Notes: a model not told the origin generated them from the letters alone. 25,615 nt of DNA from a virus (IMGVR_UViG_3300042327_000099:1-25615), one strand, 5' to 3'; shown: positions 5,711 to 14,591, numbered from the stretch's first letter. Numbers and translations are program-made.

Positions 5711-8583
5711 TTGTTTTTCTTCCTTGATTCTCTAGCTTCTTTATCCCACTGGTTAACTTGTACTAAGTACTCATCTAATGTCTTAAGCAGTTGCTTCTGC
5801 TGATCTGTTCTGCTATTAGCAGTAGCTGCATAGATTTGTTTCTTAGCGTCTTCTATGTCTTTCTTAATCAACACCCAGTTCTTAGCACTTACTTCAGCAG
5901 GATCAAACTTAATCTGTCTGATACCTGTAGCTGTTTGTAATCCACGTTCACCTTCAGGTGCGTCAGTACGTGACTCACGCATGTTACCAAAGATACTTGG
6001 AGTTGTAGTAATCTTACCAGTTACTTCATCTTTAGTACGAGTACCGAATATACCGTTAGGATTTAATCTGTCTACTTCGTTAGCCAAGATAAAGTTAGAG
6101 ATAGTGTGTGCTGTCTTAGCACCAATCTTCATACCTAAGAAGTCTACTTCCTGTCCTTCAAACTCTCTAATGTTTTTCTTACGGAAGAAGTCATAGTTAA
6201 GTAATAACTGTACTGGTTCTTTCAAGACAGGGTTCAAAGATCCTGTAGCTGTTGAAGCAGCTGAAGATATCTTACCCTTCTCAAACGGACTAGTAGGTCT
6301 GTTACCTGTGTTGAACGGATTAGTCAATAAGTTCAAGTCAGCAAACGGTATGATACCTGACAACGGAATAGCTGTTGACTTACCTGTAATAGGATTACTA
6401 ATGTAGATAGGCATCTGATCTTTAACGTAATCAGGTACATCTTCTGCAGCTGGTTTTTCAACACCTGCTTCTACGTTCTGTTTGAAGATATTAATCTTAT
6501 TGATCTTCTCAGGAGTAGTGACTAAAGCTTCTAACTGTAGAGGAATGTTCTTACGTGACCATGTGTAGAAAGGCATGGCTCTCTTCATCACGTTCTGCTC
6601 AAACGGGCTTAGTGAACCGTAGTCAAACAAATACTTCTGTACTGCCTTACCTGCGTCTTCGTATGATGCACCTTTCTTGACACGATCTAAGAATAAAGCA
6701 ACACGTGAGTTGTCTTCGATGGCAGCACCAGCAGCAAAACCTGCTTTAAGTAAAGGATTCTCTGTACCTACAGTCTTACTTGCTACTTGCTTTAAAGACT
6801 CAGTAGCTGAACGTAGATTCTTAAATGACAAAGGTTGACTTATTCCTAGTTTACTCTCAATAACCTGAGCTACATCAGCACCATATTGACCTTCTCCGAT
6901 TACACCACGCTTAGCCATCTCTTCATAAATTTCTTTAACTGGCTTACCGTAGATACTACCGTCTAAATTATTTTGTGCAATCTTGTATTGAATTACAGCA
7001 GCATCTTTGTAACGTAGTGGGTTATCAACACCGGCTAAGTAGTTATTCCATAAGTTACCAATAGTGTTCTTAACGTGATACGAAGGACGAACACCTAAAG
7101 ACCACATCTTCCACCAGTTAGTAGCACCGTCGAGTACTTTTAAGAACTGGTTTATTGCTTGATCGTTAGTAGCGATACCGTGAATACGTACAATACGGCT
7201 CTTAACTTCAGGAGGAAACTTAAGATTTGGAATCTCTGGAATAGTTACATAGTTCTTAGGTGCAGTTGCAGCATCAACACCAAACTCTCTTGATACATCA
7301 TCAAGAATCTTCTTACCTGCAATAGCATTAGCTGCTTTAAATGCATAGATACCTTGGACTACAGCAGGATCGTTTCTGAATCTAACAGCATCGTCACCGA
7401 ATAAAGCTTTAGCATTTATGTTCTGTACTGTGTCATCAATCTCACGAGTTAATGCTTGTGTATTCTTAGCAGAAGGACGTGATGAAATAGTCAATGCTTG
7501 ATTGTTGACAATGTTATCTAAATCTTTTGCTCTGATATGAGGGAAATAAGTCTCACCTAAGTCACCTATTTTAATACCAGCAGCAAGTTGATCTTCACGT
7601 AATTTCTTAAATGTGTCAATCATATTCTGTTCTATCGCACCTACAGCATCATCACCTAGCTGACCGATTTCAATGTCGTTAGCAATCTTAGCTCTTAAAT
7701 CATCAACAGATACACCTGTTTGCTTAGACAATACTTTGATTTCTTTGTTTACAGCTTTAGCGTCACGAATACCTTCGTTAACTGCCTTGTCTCTAGCGAA
7801 CCTAAAATTAGCATAGTATTCATCAGCCTTGTCAATGTTCTTAGAACGTAGCATGAAGGCTTTATATAGTTCATTGTCAGCAAGTTTACCCGGAACTGAT
7901 ACAGCACCTGCGATAGGCTTGATAACAGTTTCTTTTAATGCTTGGAACGGTGCACCAAGAGCAGCACGATCAACAATAGAGTCACCAGCAAATCCGATAA
8001 CAGAAGCAATGATAGGGTTCTGTTCTCTGAACTCTTGAGGTAAAGCTTCTAGTGTACCTGTCTTAGCCTCTCCTTTGAAACCTTTAAGAGCAGCTGCCTT
8101 AATACGTGCTTCATTCTCAGGAGTCATTGTATTCATAGTTTTTTGAAGCATAGCAAACGGAGAATTTAAATCAGCCTGAGTAGGTTGATTCTCACGTTCG
8201 ATCTGACGCATCTCTTTAGCACCGCCTAAAGCAGCTTGACCCGGACGGCTTAGATAATCTAAAGCATCCATCAAGAAGTTACCTGTCTTCTTTAAGCTTT
8301 GCTGTACAATCTCAGGTGATGCTCTATAGATAGTACCTGAAACATCAGCGACAGCACTACCTACATCTTTAACAACTTGAGGAGTAGCAGCAGATATCTT
8401 AGCACCTGCTTGTCTGTATGTTTCAATAGCAGGAACTTCTGCAGTCGCTGCTGAAGGAGCAGCTGGTGCAGGAGCTTTATATTGTGATTGAGCGTATGAA
8501 ATTGCTTGTGCTTCTGTAGCACCTTCTGGAGCATTAACCTCAATCACAGTTCCGTCTGGAGCTGTAACATTAAATATAGGCAT
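5707..8583 (-). CDS. Large putative internal virion / DNA-ejection protein
   Basis: A 958-residue protein, the largest in the window. The N terminus carries a short motif, VTAPDGTVIEVNAPEGAT followed by EAQAISYAQSQY, that is common at the start of large phage virion proteins. After an Ala/Pro linker the protein is mostly helical. Around residues 490-525 is WKMWSLGVRPSYHVKN followed by GNLWNNYLAG, and around 660-690 is MKRAMPFYTWSRKNIPLQ. I associate these signatures with very large phage ejection or polyvalent proteins. No lysozyme or transglycosylase catalytic motif is clear. Following two other ejection-type genes and preceding lysis, it matches the position of T7 gp16-like core proteins. 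AAGGA precedes the ATG. Confidence 0.7.
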   Translation of the reverse strand: MPIFNVTAPDGTVIEVNAPEGATEAQAISYAQSQYKAPAPAAPSAATAEVPAIETYRQAGAKISAATPQVVKDVGSAVADVSGTIYRASPEIVQQSLKKTGNFLMDALDYLSRPGQAALGGAKEMRQIERENQPTQADLNSPFAMLQKTMNTMTPENEARIKAAALKGFKGEAKTGTLEALPQEFREQNPIIASVIGFAGDSIVDRAALGAPFQALKETVIKPIAGAVSVPGKLADNELYKAFMLRSKNIDKADEYYANFRFARDKAVNEGIRDAKAVNKEIKVLSKQTGVSVDDLRAKIANDIEIGQLGDDAVGAIEQNMIDTFKKLREDQLAAGIKIGDLGETYFPHIRAKDLDNIVNNQALTISSRPSAKNTQALTREIDDTVQNINAKALFGDDAVRFRNDPAVVQGIYAFKAANAIAGKKILDDVSREFGVDAATAPKNYVTIPEIPNLKFPPEVKSRIVRIHGIATNDQAINQFLKVLDGATNWWKMWSLGVRPSYHVKNTIGNLWNNYLAGVDNPLRYKDAAVIQYKIAQNNLDGSIYGKPVKEIYEEMAKRGVIGEGQYGADVAQVIESKLGISQPLSFKNLRSATESLKQVASKTVGTENPLLKAGFAAGAAIEDNSRVALFLDRVKKGASYEDAGKAVQKYLFDYGSLSPFEQNVMKRAMPFYTWSRKNIPLQLEALVTTPEKINKINIFKQNVEAGVEKPAAEDVPDYVKDQMPIYISNPITGKSTAIPLSGIIPFADLNLLTNPFNTGNRPTSPFEKGKISSAASTATGSLNPVLKEPVQLLLNYDFFRKKNIREFEGQEVDFLGMKIGAKTAHTISNFILANEVDRLNPNGIFGTRTKDEVTGKITTTPSIFGNMRESRTDAPEGERGLQTATGIRQIKFDPAEVSAKNWVLIKKDIEDAKKQIYAATANSRTDQQKQLLKTLDEYLVQVNQWDKEARESRKKNK

Positions 8584-8591
8584 TTAGATCC

Positions 8592-9482
8592 TTACTTTTT
8601 AGCTGGTGCTGGTTTAACCGTTGCTGACCATCCGTCCGTAGCTGGAGGCACTGAGCTCTTACCGCCAGTCCAAGGTTGACGCAATGCAATTCTCTGAGCA
8701 CTTACTAAGGATGTGTTTAATTGATCAGCACCTTGTAGTTTAGCATTAGGATTAGTGTAACCGGCAGCAGCTAACGTATCGATAGCAGCTTGACGTTCGT
8801 AATTCCAACGAGTACCTGAATCAAAGTCATTACCAATCTTAGCAAGATCAGCTTTGTTTTTCTTGATAGTTGTTTCAAGACTTTCAATAGTAAGAGCTTC
8901 TTTCTTTTCTTTCTGTGCTTGATCTATCAAAGCAGTTTGACCTGCGTTTGATAACTGCATGATCTTTTTGTACTCAGAAGTCTTCTCTAGCTTAGCTTGA
9001 ATATCCGCAGGTACTTCACCTTCTCCTGTCCATCCGGCTAATTTAGCTTTGTTCTCTAAACGAGTTGTAAGTGTTGATAACTCAGTAGCTAACTGCTCTG
9101 GACGTTTAGATACAAACTCCACGTCTTCACGTGTCTGTTTAGTAGCAGCTGTCTCTAGCTTCTGTGCTTCTTGTAAAGCATAAGCTTTAGCATTAGTCAT
9201 GTCAGCAGGAAGTGCATCAGCAATAGCTTTAAAGTACTCAGGAGTATTAGGACTATACTGAGAACCTACCTCTTGAAGAACTTTGTTTAGAACACCAGCA
9301 CGTCCTTGCTCAGTAGTCTCACCGCCAAACAAAGAACCACCTAGTTGACCTAAAGCAATACCCATTCTTTCATAAGGAGAAGCAGCTTGACCGTACAAAC
9401 CAGCCCATAGTTTCTGCTGTTGTAGTTGTTGCTCACGAGGATCATATCCTAGTAAGTTTTTATATAAATCTACTGTAGCCAT
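8592..9482 (-). CDS. Putative internal virion protein (helical, second ejection protein)
   Basis: A 296-residue protein. The frame is open to 9524, but ATG at 9482 (MATVDLYKNLLGYDPREQQ) is preferred because AAGGAA lies just upstream and the longer form would overlap the previous gene by 32 bases. After a Gln-rich start (QQLQQQKLWAGLYGQAASPY) the protein is strongly helical and Lys/Glu/Ala-rich, with a Pro/Ala-rich end. A GIALGQLGGSLFGG segment could be membrane-active. I do not recognise a precise family. Its place between the 316-aa and 958-aa virion genes parallels T7 gp15, so a role in DNA ejection is inferred. Confidence 0.6.
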   Translation of the reverse strand: MATVDLYKNLLGYDPREQQLQQQKLWAGLYGQAASPYERMGIALGQLGGSLFGGETTEQGRAGVLNKVLQEVGSQYSPNTPEYFKAIADALPADMTNAKAYALQEAQKLETAATKQTREDVEFVSKRPEQLATELSTLTTRLENKAKLAGWTGEGEVPADIQAKLEKTSEYKKIMQLSNAGQTALIDQAQKEKKEALTIESLETTIKKNKADLAKIGNDFDSGTRWNYERQAAIDTLAAAGYTNPNAKLQGADQLNTSLVSAQRIALRQPWTGGKSSVPPATDGWSATVKPAPAKK

Positions 9483-9492
9483 TATGTATTCC

Positions 9493-10443
9493 TTATCTCT
9501 TATATGCAGCGTAAGCGTTTGCACCGCCAGTCATCAAGCCACTCCAGAATCCAGCGTTAGCAGCATTGGCAGCTTGAGCACCTTGGAAGGCTGTATTAGC
9601 AGCTTGTGATAGACCTTGTTGATACATTTGTGAACCAGCAGTCTGACCCGGTTGTTGAGCTTGACCAAGTTGAATACCCATTTGATAAGGCATCTGTGAT
9701 AAGTTTTCAACGTTACCTGACAAACCTAACAATGTTTGTAACGGTGAGTATGCACCAGCCAACGTAGCTTGTTGTGCTTGTTGTAGTTGTGTACCAGTAC
9801 CTAACAAACCTGCACCGAATGTTTGTTGTTGCTGTGCAGCTTGATCAGCACCTGCAGCAATCTGTGCATTCTGCTGAGCTAATGCGTTGTAGTACGCAGC
9901 CATCTCAGGGTTAGTAGCTTGCATGCCTGTAGTAGTACCACCTGTAGCTAAACCTTGACGACCTGTTTGGAATAGACGGTTACGAATACCTGACAAAGCT
10001 TGTTCATTTTGTCCGCCAACTAAACCTTGCTGCTGCGTAATGTAACGTTGTCTGGCTGCTTCCGGTGATTCAGATAAGTAACCAGCACCTAAGTTATACA
10101 ACTGAGTTGCTTGATCGCCTAAAGCACCAGCTTGTTGTTGCATTGTTTCAGCAGCAGTTAAGCCTTGTCCAAATGTATTAAACAATCTATTTTGTAGATT
10201 AGCTAACTCTGGAGCAGCTGTATAACTAGCACCAGATATATACGGCATACCTGTTTTAGGATCGAGTTCTCGTGTAAACTGAGACGAACCAAACCTACTA
10301 GTCATTCCTACAGGTCTGAACGCAGCAGAGTAAGCCGCATCTTTTGCAGCTTGAGACTGTTGAGCAGCTGCAGCATTAGCAGCGTCTCTTGTGTCATCAG
10401 CTCCAGTAAATATATTTGCTACTGAACTAATTAACTTACCCAT
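9493..10443 (-). CDS. Putative internal virion protein (Gln/Ala-rich, gp14-like position)
   Basis: A 316-residue protein of low complexity, very rich in Gln, Ala, Gly and Thr. It starts MGKLISSVANIFTGADDTRD, then AAQQSQAAKDAAYSA. The middle has many QQ-containing segments (DQAAQQQQTFGAGLLG, GTQLQQAQQATLAGAY). It ends FWSGLMTGGANAYAAYKR, which could contact membrane. This composition is typical of small ejection proteins that leave the capsid with the DNA and help cross the envelope, such as T7 gp14. AGGAG precedes the ATG, whose A is the last base of the upstream stop (TAATG at 10443). The function is inferred from composition and gene order. Confidence 0.6.
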   Translation of the reverse strand: MGKLISSVANIFTGADDTRDAANAAAAQQSQAAKDAAYSAAFRPVGMTSRFGSSQFTRELDPKTGMPYISGASYTAAPELANLQNRLFNTFGQGLTAAETMQQQAGALGDQATQLYNLGAGYLSESPEAARQRYITQQQGLVGGQNEQALSGIRNRLFQTGRQGLATGGTTTGMQATNPEMAAYYNALAQQNAQIAAGADQAAQQQQTFGAGLLGTGTQLQQAQQATLAGAYSPLQTLLGLSGNVENLSQMPYQMGIQLGQAQQPGQTAGSQMYQQGLSQAANTAFQGAQAANAANAGFWSGLMTGGANAYAAYKR

Positions 10444-10739
10444 TATAAACTCCTACTATAAATTTCATATGTTTCATTATTAGTACCTGTTAAAGGTTGT
10501 TCGTATTTAAATCCTATTGATCTTGCAAACTTAGCTAGTTTAGTATTGTCTATCATTGCAACTAAAGGAATACTAACAAGGGTTTGTAATGTATTTAAAT
10601 CTTTTATAAACTGTTTCTTTACTTCACTAGACCACTTACGTACATCTGTATGAAACCACAACATACCTGCAAAGTGTTCTAAGTACATTGTGTAGTCTTG
10701 TTTATTGACTACTGGTATTTTACCAAGAGAATGAGACAT
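10443..10739 (-). CDS. Small GNAT-like / gp13-position protein
   Basis: A 98-residue protein from ATG at 10739, with AGGTGG eight bases upstream. A GTG at 10751 is in frame but lacks as good a site. The C-terminal half (SIPLVAMIDNTKLAKFARSIGFKYE) resembles the last strands of GNAT acetyltransferases, where N-x-K-...-F-...-G-F binds acetyl-CoA. The protein is too short for a full GNAT fold, and the N-terminal part (FAGMLWFHTDVRKWSSEVKK) is different. Comparable small proteins stand just before the ejection genes in T7-like phages. It overlaps the adhesin gene by 20 bases and is translationally linked to the next gene. Catalysis is doubtful. Confidence 0.55.
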   Translation of the reverse strand: MSHSLGKIPVVNKQDYTMYLEHFAGMLWFHTDVRKWSSEVKKQFIKDLNTLQTLVSIPLVAMIDNTKLAKFARSIGFKYEQPLTGTNNETYEIYSRSL

Positions 10740-11433
10740 AGCCTGTACCACCTACTAAACCTGTACCGCCCTGTGCAGCTCCTCCAAGACTGTTACCGCC
10801 TAGACCACCAGCACCATATCCAGTACCGTTCTGTCCTTTACCGTCATATCCTTGACCGGCTGTGTTACGATTAACCATCCAAGAAGCAGTGTTAGAACCA
10901 GCGACACCCCCGGGAGAACCAGCAGCACCTCCAAAAGCAGGATTGTTATCACCTACAACACCTGCTCCACCGCCGCCACCAGTAGCTGAGAAAAGAGTTG
11001 TAGCTCCTCTCTTAAGTGTAGTAGTACCGCCTGTAGCTCCTGTACTACCGCTACCGTTACCAGCACCTCCAGCACCCACAGTAACTGTTAATGTTTCACC
11101 CGGTGTTACAGCAATAGTTTGATTAGAGTAATAACCACCTGAACCACCGTTAGCAGCTCCGTGTCCGTCACCAGAAAATATAGATCCACCACCGCCACCA
11201 CCTGCTCCAACTAACAAAGGCATTGATAAACTATAAATACCATTAGGTACTACAAAAGAATAAGTACCTGCAGTTGCGTAAGCTTGAGTGCCTGATTCAG
11301 GAAAAGCTTTCTTCCAAACACCAGCGTCCTTCACATAAATCTCTTTAGAAGCTTTCCAAACACCAGCATCATTAACATAAATCTCTTTAGGTTCTTTAAA
11401 GACACCGGCATCTTTAACAGATATAGTAGGCAT
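10720..11433 (-). CDS. Glycine-rich tail adhesin with triple N-terminal repeat
   Basis: A 237-residue protein. Residues 4-45 are three near-perfect copies of a 14-residue unit (IYVKDAGVWKASKE and variants), probably the anchor or stalk. Residues 47-75 form a beta segment (YATAGTYSFVVPNGIYSL). The rest is a glycine-rich domain with repeated G-G-x-G runs (VGAGGGGGGSIFSG, ATGGGGGAGVVG, GYGAGGLGGNSLGG) ending GTGYVSFSW. Such domains occur in phage tail tip adhesins, where polyglycine II helices pack into a lattice and loops carry host specificity. It is probably a receptor-binding or virion-decorating protein. It is in the same operon as tail tube and ejection genes. Confidence 0.7.
   Translation of the reverse strand: MPTISVKDAGVFKEPKEIYVNDAGVWKASKEIYVKDAGVWKKAFPESGTQAYATAGTYSFVVPNGIYSLSMPLLVGAGGGGGGSIFSGDGHGAANGGSGGYYSNQTIAVTPGETLTVTVGAGGAGNGSGSTGATGGTTTLKRGATTLFSATGGGGGAGVVGDNNPAFGGAAGSPGGVAGSNTASWMVNRNTAGQGYDGKGQNGTGYGAGGLGGNSLGGAAQGGTGLVGGTGYVSFSW
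11299..11424 (-). repeat. Three 42-base in-frame repeats in the adhesin gene
   Basis: Three direct copies of about 42 bases, each encoding a 14-residue unit with the core D-A-G-V-(W/F)-K and K-E-I-Y-V. The second and third copies are closest; the first differs at several residues (DAGVFKEPK). Such tandem units can change number by slippage or recombination. Confidence 0.85.
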
Positions 11434-11435
11434 TA

Positions 11436-11879
11436 TTAAACCTTATACCAAACATCACCGTTAGAACCACCTGTAGGAGAACTTGTTGATACTGTTCTAG
11501 CACCTACAGAGTTAGATCCAACAGAGTTTCCGTTAACAGTAGCACTTGTAATAGTTACACTTGCTAAAGTACCACCAGTAATTGCTACAGCATTTGCATT
11601 CTGAGAAGACAAAGTTCCTAAAGAACCTGTAGCTGTAGTAACTGCAGTGTTTACAAAAGCTGTGGTGGCTAACTGGGTTGTGTTAGCACCTGCTGTTGCT
11701 GTAGGAGCTGAAGGAGTTCCTGTAAATGTAGGAGATGCTAAGTCAGCTTTAGAACTAACAGCTCCTGAAATAGAATTAAACTCATTATCTAACTCTGTGC
11801 CTTTAACAATCTTGTTAGAGTCACCGGTAGGTAGTGTGTCTTTAGTTGTAAAGTTGGTTGCTTTTACATAATTACTCAT
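11436..11879 (-). CDS. Tail fibre-repeat protein
   Basis: A 147-residue protein. After an N-terminal segment (VKATNFTTKDTLPTGDSNK, IVKGTELDNEFNSIS), which resembles the start of other phage fibre-type proteins, it has the tail fibre repeat KADLASPTFTGTPSAP...QLATTAFV known from lambda Stf and P2-type fibres. The rest is Thr/Ser/Val-rich beta (GTLASVTITSATVNGNSVG) and ends GSNGDVWYKV. It is too short for a complete fibre with a receptor tip, so it is probably a fibre adaptor or a short collar fibre that works with the adhesin encoded next. Its ATG overlaps the previous stop (ATGA). Confidence 0.7.
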   Translation of the reverse strand: MSNYVKATNFTTKDTLPTGDSNKIVKGTELDNEFNSISGAVSSKADLASPTFTGTPSAPTATAGANTTQLATTAFVNTAVTTATGSLGTLSSQNANAVAITGGTLASVTITSATVNGNSVGSNSVGARTVSTSSPTGGSNGDVWYKV

Positions 11880-13477
11880 AGTAGTGTCTTTCCTGTCTTA
11901 ATAGCAAAGTCAATCTTTTGGATTGATAAAGGTGTTCCGTCAATGTCTGATTCAAATCCTAGTTGTAATACGTTACCTGAACCAGAAGCTGAGATGTTTG
12001 CAGAGTCTAAAGCAATACCGTTATTATAAGTAGCTAGTCCATACTCAGCAATACCGTATTCAAATACAAGTACTTGTGCTAAAGTAATACCACGAGAGAA
12101 GTAGTTACGTGTATAGTCATAACCCCACTTCATAACAATAGGTTGACCAGAACCACCAATAGCAACTACGTTGATCTTCTTTAGGATCTTAATGATAGTA
12201 GCTTGATCAAAGTCAAAGTAGTTAGTGAAGTAAGACATACGATACTTCTGTCCGTTATCTTCATACAAGTCATACTTACCGATGTATCCCGGCTTACCAA
12301 TATATAACTGTCTATCTTGTGTTACGCAGAATGCAGTAGGTTCAATCTGTTTCCAGATAGTTGTTCTTGCTGCACCGTTCTCTAACGTACCTCTAGTATC
12401 AAAGCAATAAGTAAATCCTGAACTAGGTAATGACAATAGATACATAGCATCTGTAGGATAGTACACAGCTTTAATATCTCTCAACTGTTCAGAAGCTACG
12501 AGTGCTAGTAACTCATCACGTACGTTCTTTGATACATCTCTGAACGGTAATGACTTCTCTTGAATAACACGTTGTAAAGACTGAACACCAGTACTAGATA
12601 AGAACAACAAGTCAGTACCAATAGATTGAACTGAATCTCTAGAAATACACCCAACACCTTCAATAGTATCTGATAATGTTAACTGTGATGGGTCAACTGG
12701 ATTAGCATATATGACAATATGTTTAGTACAGAATATAATTAAGAATCCATTGTGAGCAGCCAATGCTACAATAGGATCGTTATTAGGAACAACTTCACTG
12801 ATGTTTAAGTACCCTGAAGTACCTGTTTTCCATTCAGCTGGGTTAAGTAAATCACTAAAGTAAACTGTTTGTCTATCACCTGAGATATCAGCAACCCAGA
12901 CTCTACCGTAAGATGTCATAACACAGTTAGGAGTAAAGCTAGTTACAGTATGTCCGACAGGTAAATTAGTAGCAATATCTCCAAGTCTTTGTAATCCATA
13001 AGCACCTGTATGAGCATGTGCTGTAGCACCTAACTTGTGATATAGTAAAGCAGGATGACCTTCTTGTACTAAAATAGCATGACCTGATGGAGTAGCTCCT
13101 GTATCATAAGGCATACCACTAATCTGCCAGTTATCATTACTTATAGTGTATGATAAATTACCAGTGTCTGTACCGTTACGGATAACTCTTTCAGTTAAAG
13201 TTGTAGTACCTGTGTATAACTTATTGTTAGCTGCTGAAATAACTTCAATACCGTCATCTTTAACTAGCTCATAGATAGCTTTAAAGTCACCTGTAGACGC
13301 TGCAGTGGTATTCACTGGAGTCCACCCTTTACGTGCACCGATACGACCGTAGCGATCGATTACGCAGTTATTAGCCTCTAGTGCAAAACCAGACGACAAC
13401 TGAACTGACGAGTCTTGGGTATTTAAACCGAAGAAACCCGGAGCAGCGATTGATCCTGTTAGTAGTTGTTCAGCCAT
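11876..13477 (-). CDS. Tail tube / nozzle-like virion structural protein (T7 gp12 position)
   Basis: A 533-residue protein from ATG at 13477, in a TAATG junction with the upstream gene; a slightly earlier in-frame start would overlap more. The N terminus (APGFFGLNTQDSS, ANNCVIDRYGRIGARKGW) is a signature I associate with podovirus tail proteins. The rest is beta-rich, as expected for a beta-propeller nozzle (VWVADISGDRQTVYFSDL, NGFLIIFCTKHIVIYA, LLFLSSTGVQSL). It follows the adaptor-type gene, as gp12 follows gp11 in T7, so a nozzle closing the tail channel is inferred. Similarity to gp12 itself is positional, not proven. Confidence 0.7.
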   Translation of the reverse strand: MAEQLLTGSIAAPGFFGLNTQDSSVQLSSGFALEANNCVIDRYGRIGARKGWTPVNTTAASTGDFKAIYELVKDDGIEVISAANNKLYTGTTTLTERVIRNGTDTGNLSYTISNDNWQISGMPYDTGATPSGHAILVQEGHPALLYHKLGATAHAHTGAYGLQRLGDIATNLPVGHTVTSFTPNCVMTSYGRVWVADISGDRQTVYFSDLLNPAEWKTGTSGYLNISEVVPNNDPIVALAAHNGFLIIFCTKHIVIYANPVDPSQLTLSDTIEGVGCISRDSVQSIGTDLLFLSSTGVQSLQRVIQEKSLPFRDVSKNVRDELLALVASEQLRDIKAVYYPTDAMYLLSLPSSGFTYCFDTRGTLENGAARTTIWKQIEPTAFCVTQDRQLYIGKPGYIGKYDLYEDNGQKYRMSYFTNYFDFDQATIIKILKKINVVAIGGSGQPIVMKWGYDYTRNYFSRGITLAQVLVFEYGIAEYGLATYNNGIALDSANISASGSGNVLQLGFESDIDGTPLSIQKIDFAIKTGKTLL

Positions 13478-14124
13478 TAGCTTGCGAACCACTGACCTTC
13501 TTCTTCGTATCTGCTGCTTTCAATTGCAATAGCATCAGCCAAAGATTGATTATAGATTGCATACATTTCGTTAGACTGAATACCACCATCTTCACCACGT
13601 TCTGCAATAGCTCTTGCTGTAGCATTAAAGATAATAGGTTCTTCAGGTACTAATAGAATATCAGCGTCAGCTACTAGCTTAGGCTGTGGTTTAATTACGT
13701 TGAATCGTACGTTATAAACCTTATCAGGGATAGGGTAAATATCTACCTGAGTATCTCCGTTAACGTTTGTACCGTTAAAGTTATAGTATCTTGGTGATCC
13801 TGACTCGCTTGAACTCATCAAGAATAAACGGTTCATCTCCTGTACTGTTTGATATTTGAGATTAAAATCATCAGTATCGTTAATAACATCTACGATGCGG
13901 AAGCGTTGACCTGAGCCTACTAATACATAGTTAAAGATACCGTTAGATGTTACAGCTGTTAGAGTATCTGATAATGCATTCCAAGCATAAGCGTCTTCTA
14001 CTTGTCTCTTAGCATCATTAACAAACTCACCAATAAGCTTTGAATAAGCGTTATCTGCTACGGATGAAACCTCAGTTTCACGTAGTCTTCTTAGTACGTT
14101 GTTAACTAAACCGATATAATTCAT
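13477..14124 (-). CDS. Tail tubular protein A / adaptor-like protein
   Basis: A 215-residue protein beginning MNYIGLVNNVLRRLRETEVSS, then AYSKLIGEFVNDAKRQVED and AYAWNALSDTLTAV. This helical start followed by a beta region (GQRFRIVDVIND, GDTQVDIYPIPDKVYNVRF) and a final helical stretch (IIFNATARAIAERGEDGG, SLADAIAIESSRYEEEG) matches the pattern of T7 gp11-like tail tubular protein A / adaptor proteins that join portal and nozzle. It is the first gene after the strong promoter at 14148-14176 and so begins a tail transcription unit. The start codon follows a short leader containing CAGGAACACT as ribosome site. Confidence 0.75.
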   Translation of the reverse strand: MNYIGLVNNVLRRLRETEVSSVADNAYSKLIGEFVNDAKRQVEDAYAWNALSDTLTAVTSNGIFNYVLVGSGQRFRIVDVINDTDDFNLKYQTVQEMNRLFLMSSSESGSPRYYNFNGTNVNGDTQVDIYPIPDKVYNVRFNVIKPQPKLVADADILLVPEEPIIFNATARAIAERGEDGGIQSNEMYAIYNQSLADAIAIESSRYEEEGQWFAS

Positions 14125-14147
14125 AGTGTTCCTGTTTTTCTGTGTAT

Positions 14148-14176
14148 ATTATAACATACTTTATTTAAAAAGTCAA
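14148..14176 (-). promoter_or_regulatory. Strong sigma70-type promoter for the tail/ejection/lysis genes
   Basis: Read on the - strand: TTGACT (14176-14171), a 17-base spacer ending AAAGTATGT, then a perfect TATAAT (14153-14148). The start point would be near 14140, 16 bases before the adaptor gene. The same -35 and -10 boxes, spacer length and AAGTATGT segment recur at 22923-22951. It lies in one of the few real gaps of the arm. No operator is evident. Confidence 0.85.
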
Positions 14177-14184
14177 GCTTTATT

Positions 14185-14445
14185 TTACCATTTTACTTTA
14201 TCAGCCCAGTACGCAGCACTCATTTTACCCTTAGCTATGTTCTTAGCATGTCTATCTTTGAATGCTTTATTTCTAGCTGATCCGTCAGGACTACCTTTAA
14301 CACCTTGCTGACCGAATCTAATTGTCTTAACTTCATCACCGTCTTTAGCCACAACTACGTGTGACTTAGTGGGGTGGCTTGGTGTTTTCTTAGGTTTATT
14401 ATACCCAGCTACACCGGCACGTTCTAGTCTAGAGTCTTTTTTCAT
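14185..14445 (-). CDS. Small basic phage protein (DUF6321-like)
   Basis: An 86-residue basic protein: [40 protein letters not shown], then FKDRHAKNIAKGKMSAAYWA and a final DKVKW. This pattern is one I associate with a small phage family labelled DUF6321, found among virion genes; the label is from memory. It is the last of three small basic proteins encoded head to tail. Its ATG overlaps the stop of the 49-aa gene upstream. The composition suggests contact with DNA or RNA, perhaps inside the virion, but the function is unknown. It is followed by the promoter for the next unit. Confidence 0.7.
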   Translation of the reverse strand: MKKDSRLERAGVAGYNKPKKTPSHPTKSHVVVAKDGDEVKTIRFGQQGVKGSPDGSARNKAFKDRHAKNIAKGKMSAAYWADKVKW

Positions 14446-14591
14446 TTCTTTTTCTTAGCTGTCTTAGCAGCATCCTTAAAATCCTTAGCTGAAGGAGCAC
14501 CTTTAGAGCCTACCTTACGCATCTTCTCATTTGAGCCAGCCTTGATACGAGCTTTCTTGGCTGCGATGTTGGCATATAAACCTTGTTTCAT
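14442..14591 (-). CDS. Very small basic protein (49 aa)
   Basis: A 49-residue, strongly basic protein beginning [20 protein letters not shown], continuing [18 protein letters not shown] and ending in KTAKKKK. Both ends overlap neighbours by four bases (ATGA at 14445-14442 and 14591-14588), which argues that it is translated. I recall very similar short proteins in other phages next to capsid and tail genes. The function is unknown; a nucleic-acid-binding virion component fits the charge. No cysteines or membrane segment. Confidence 0.75.
   Translation of the reverse strand: MKQGLYANIAAKKARIKAGSNEKMRKVGSKGAPSAKDFKDAAKTAKKKK

Noticed and set aside
10862-11122. Open + strand frame, Pro/Ala/Val-rich
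   Set aside because: Shadow of the glycine-rich adhesin; GGN codons read as CCN on the other strand.
13381-13653. Open + strand frame spanning the two tail tube genes
   Set aside because: Crosses a gene boundary on the other strand and has Cys/Phe-rich, unstructured composition.
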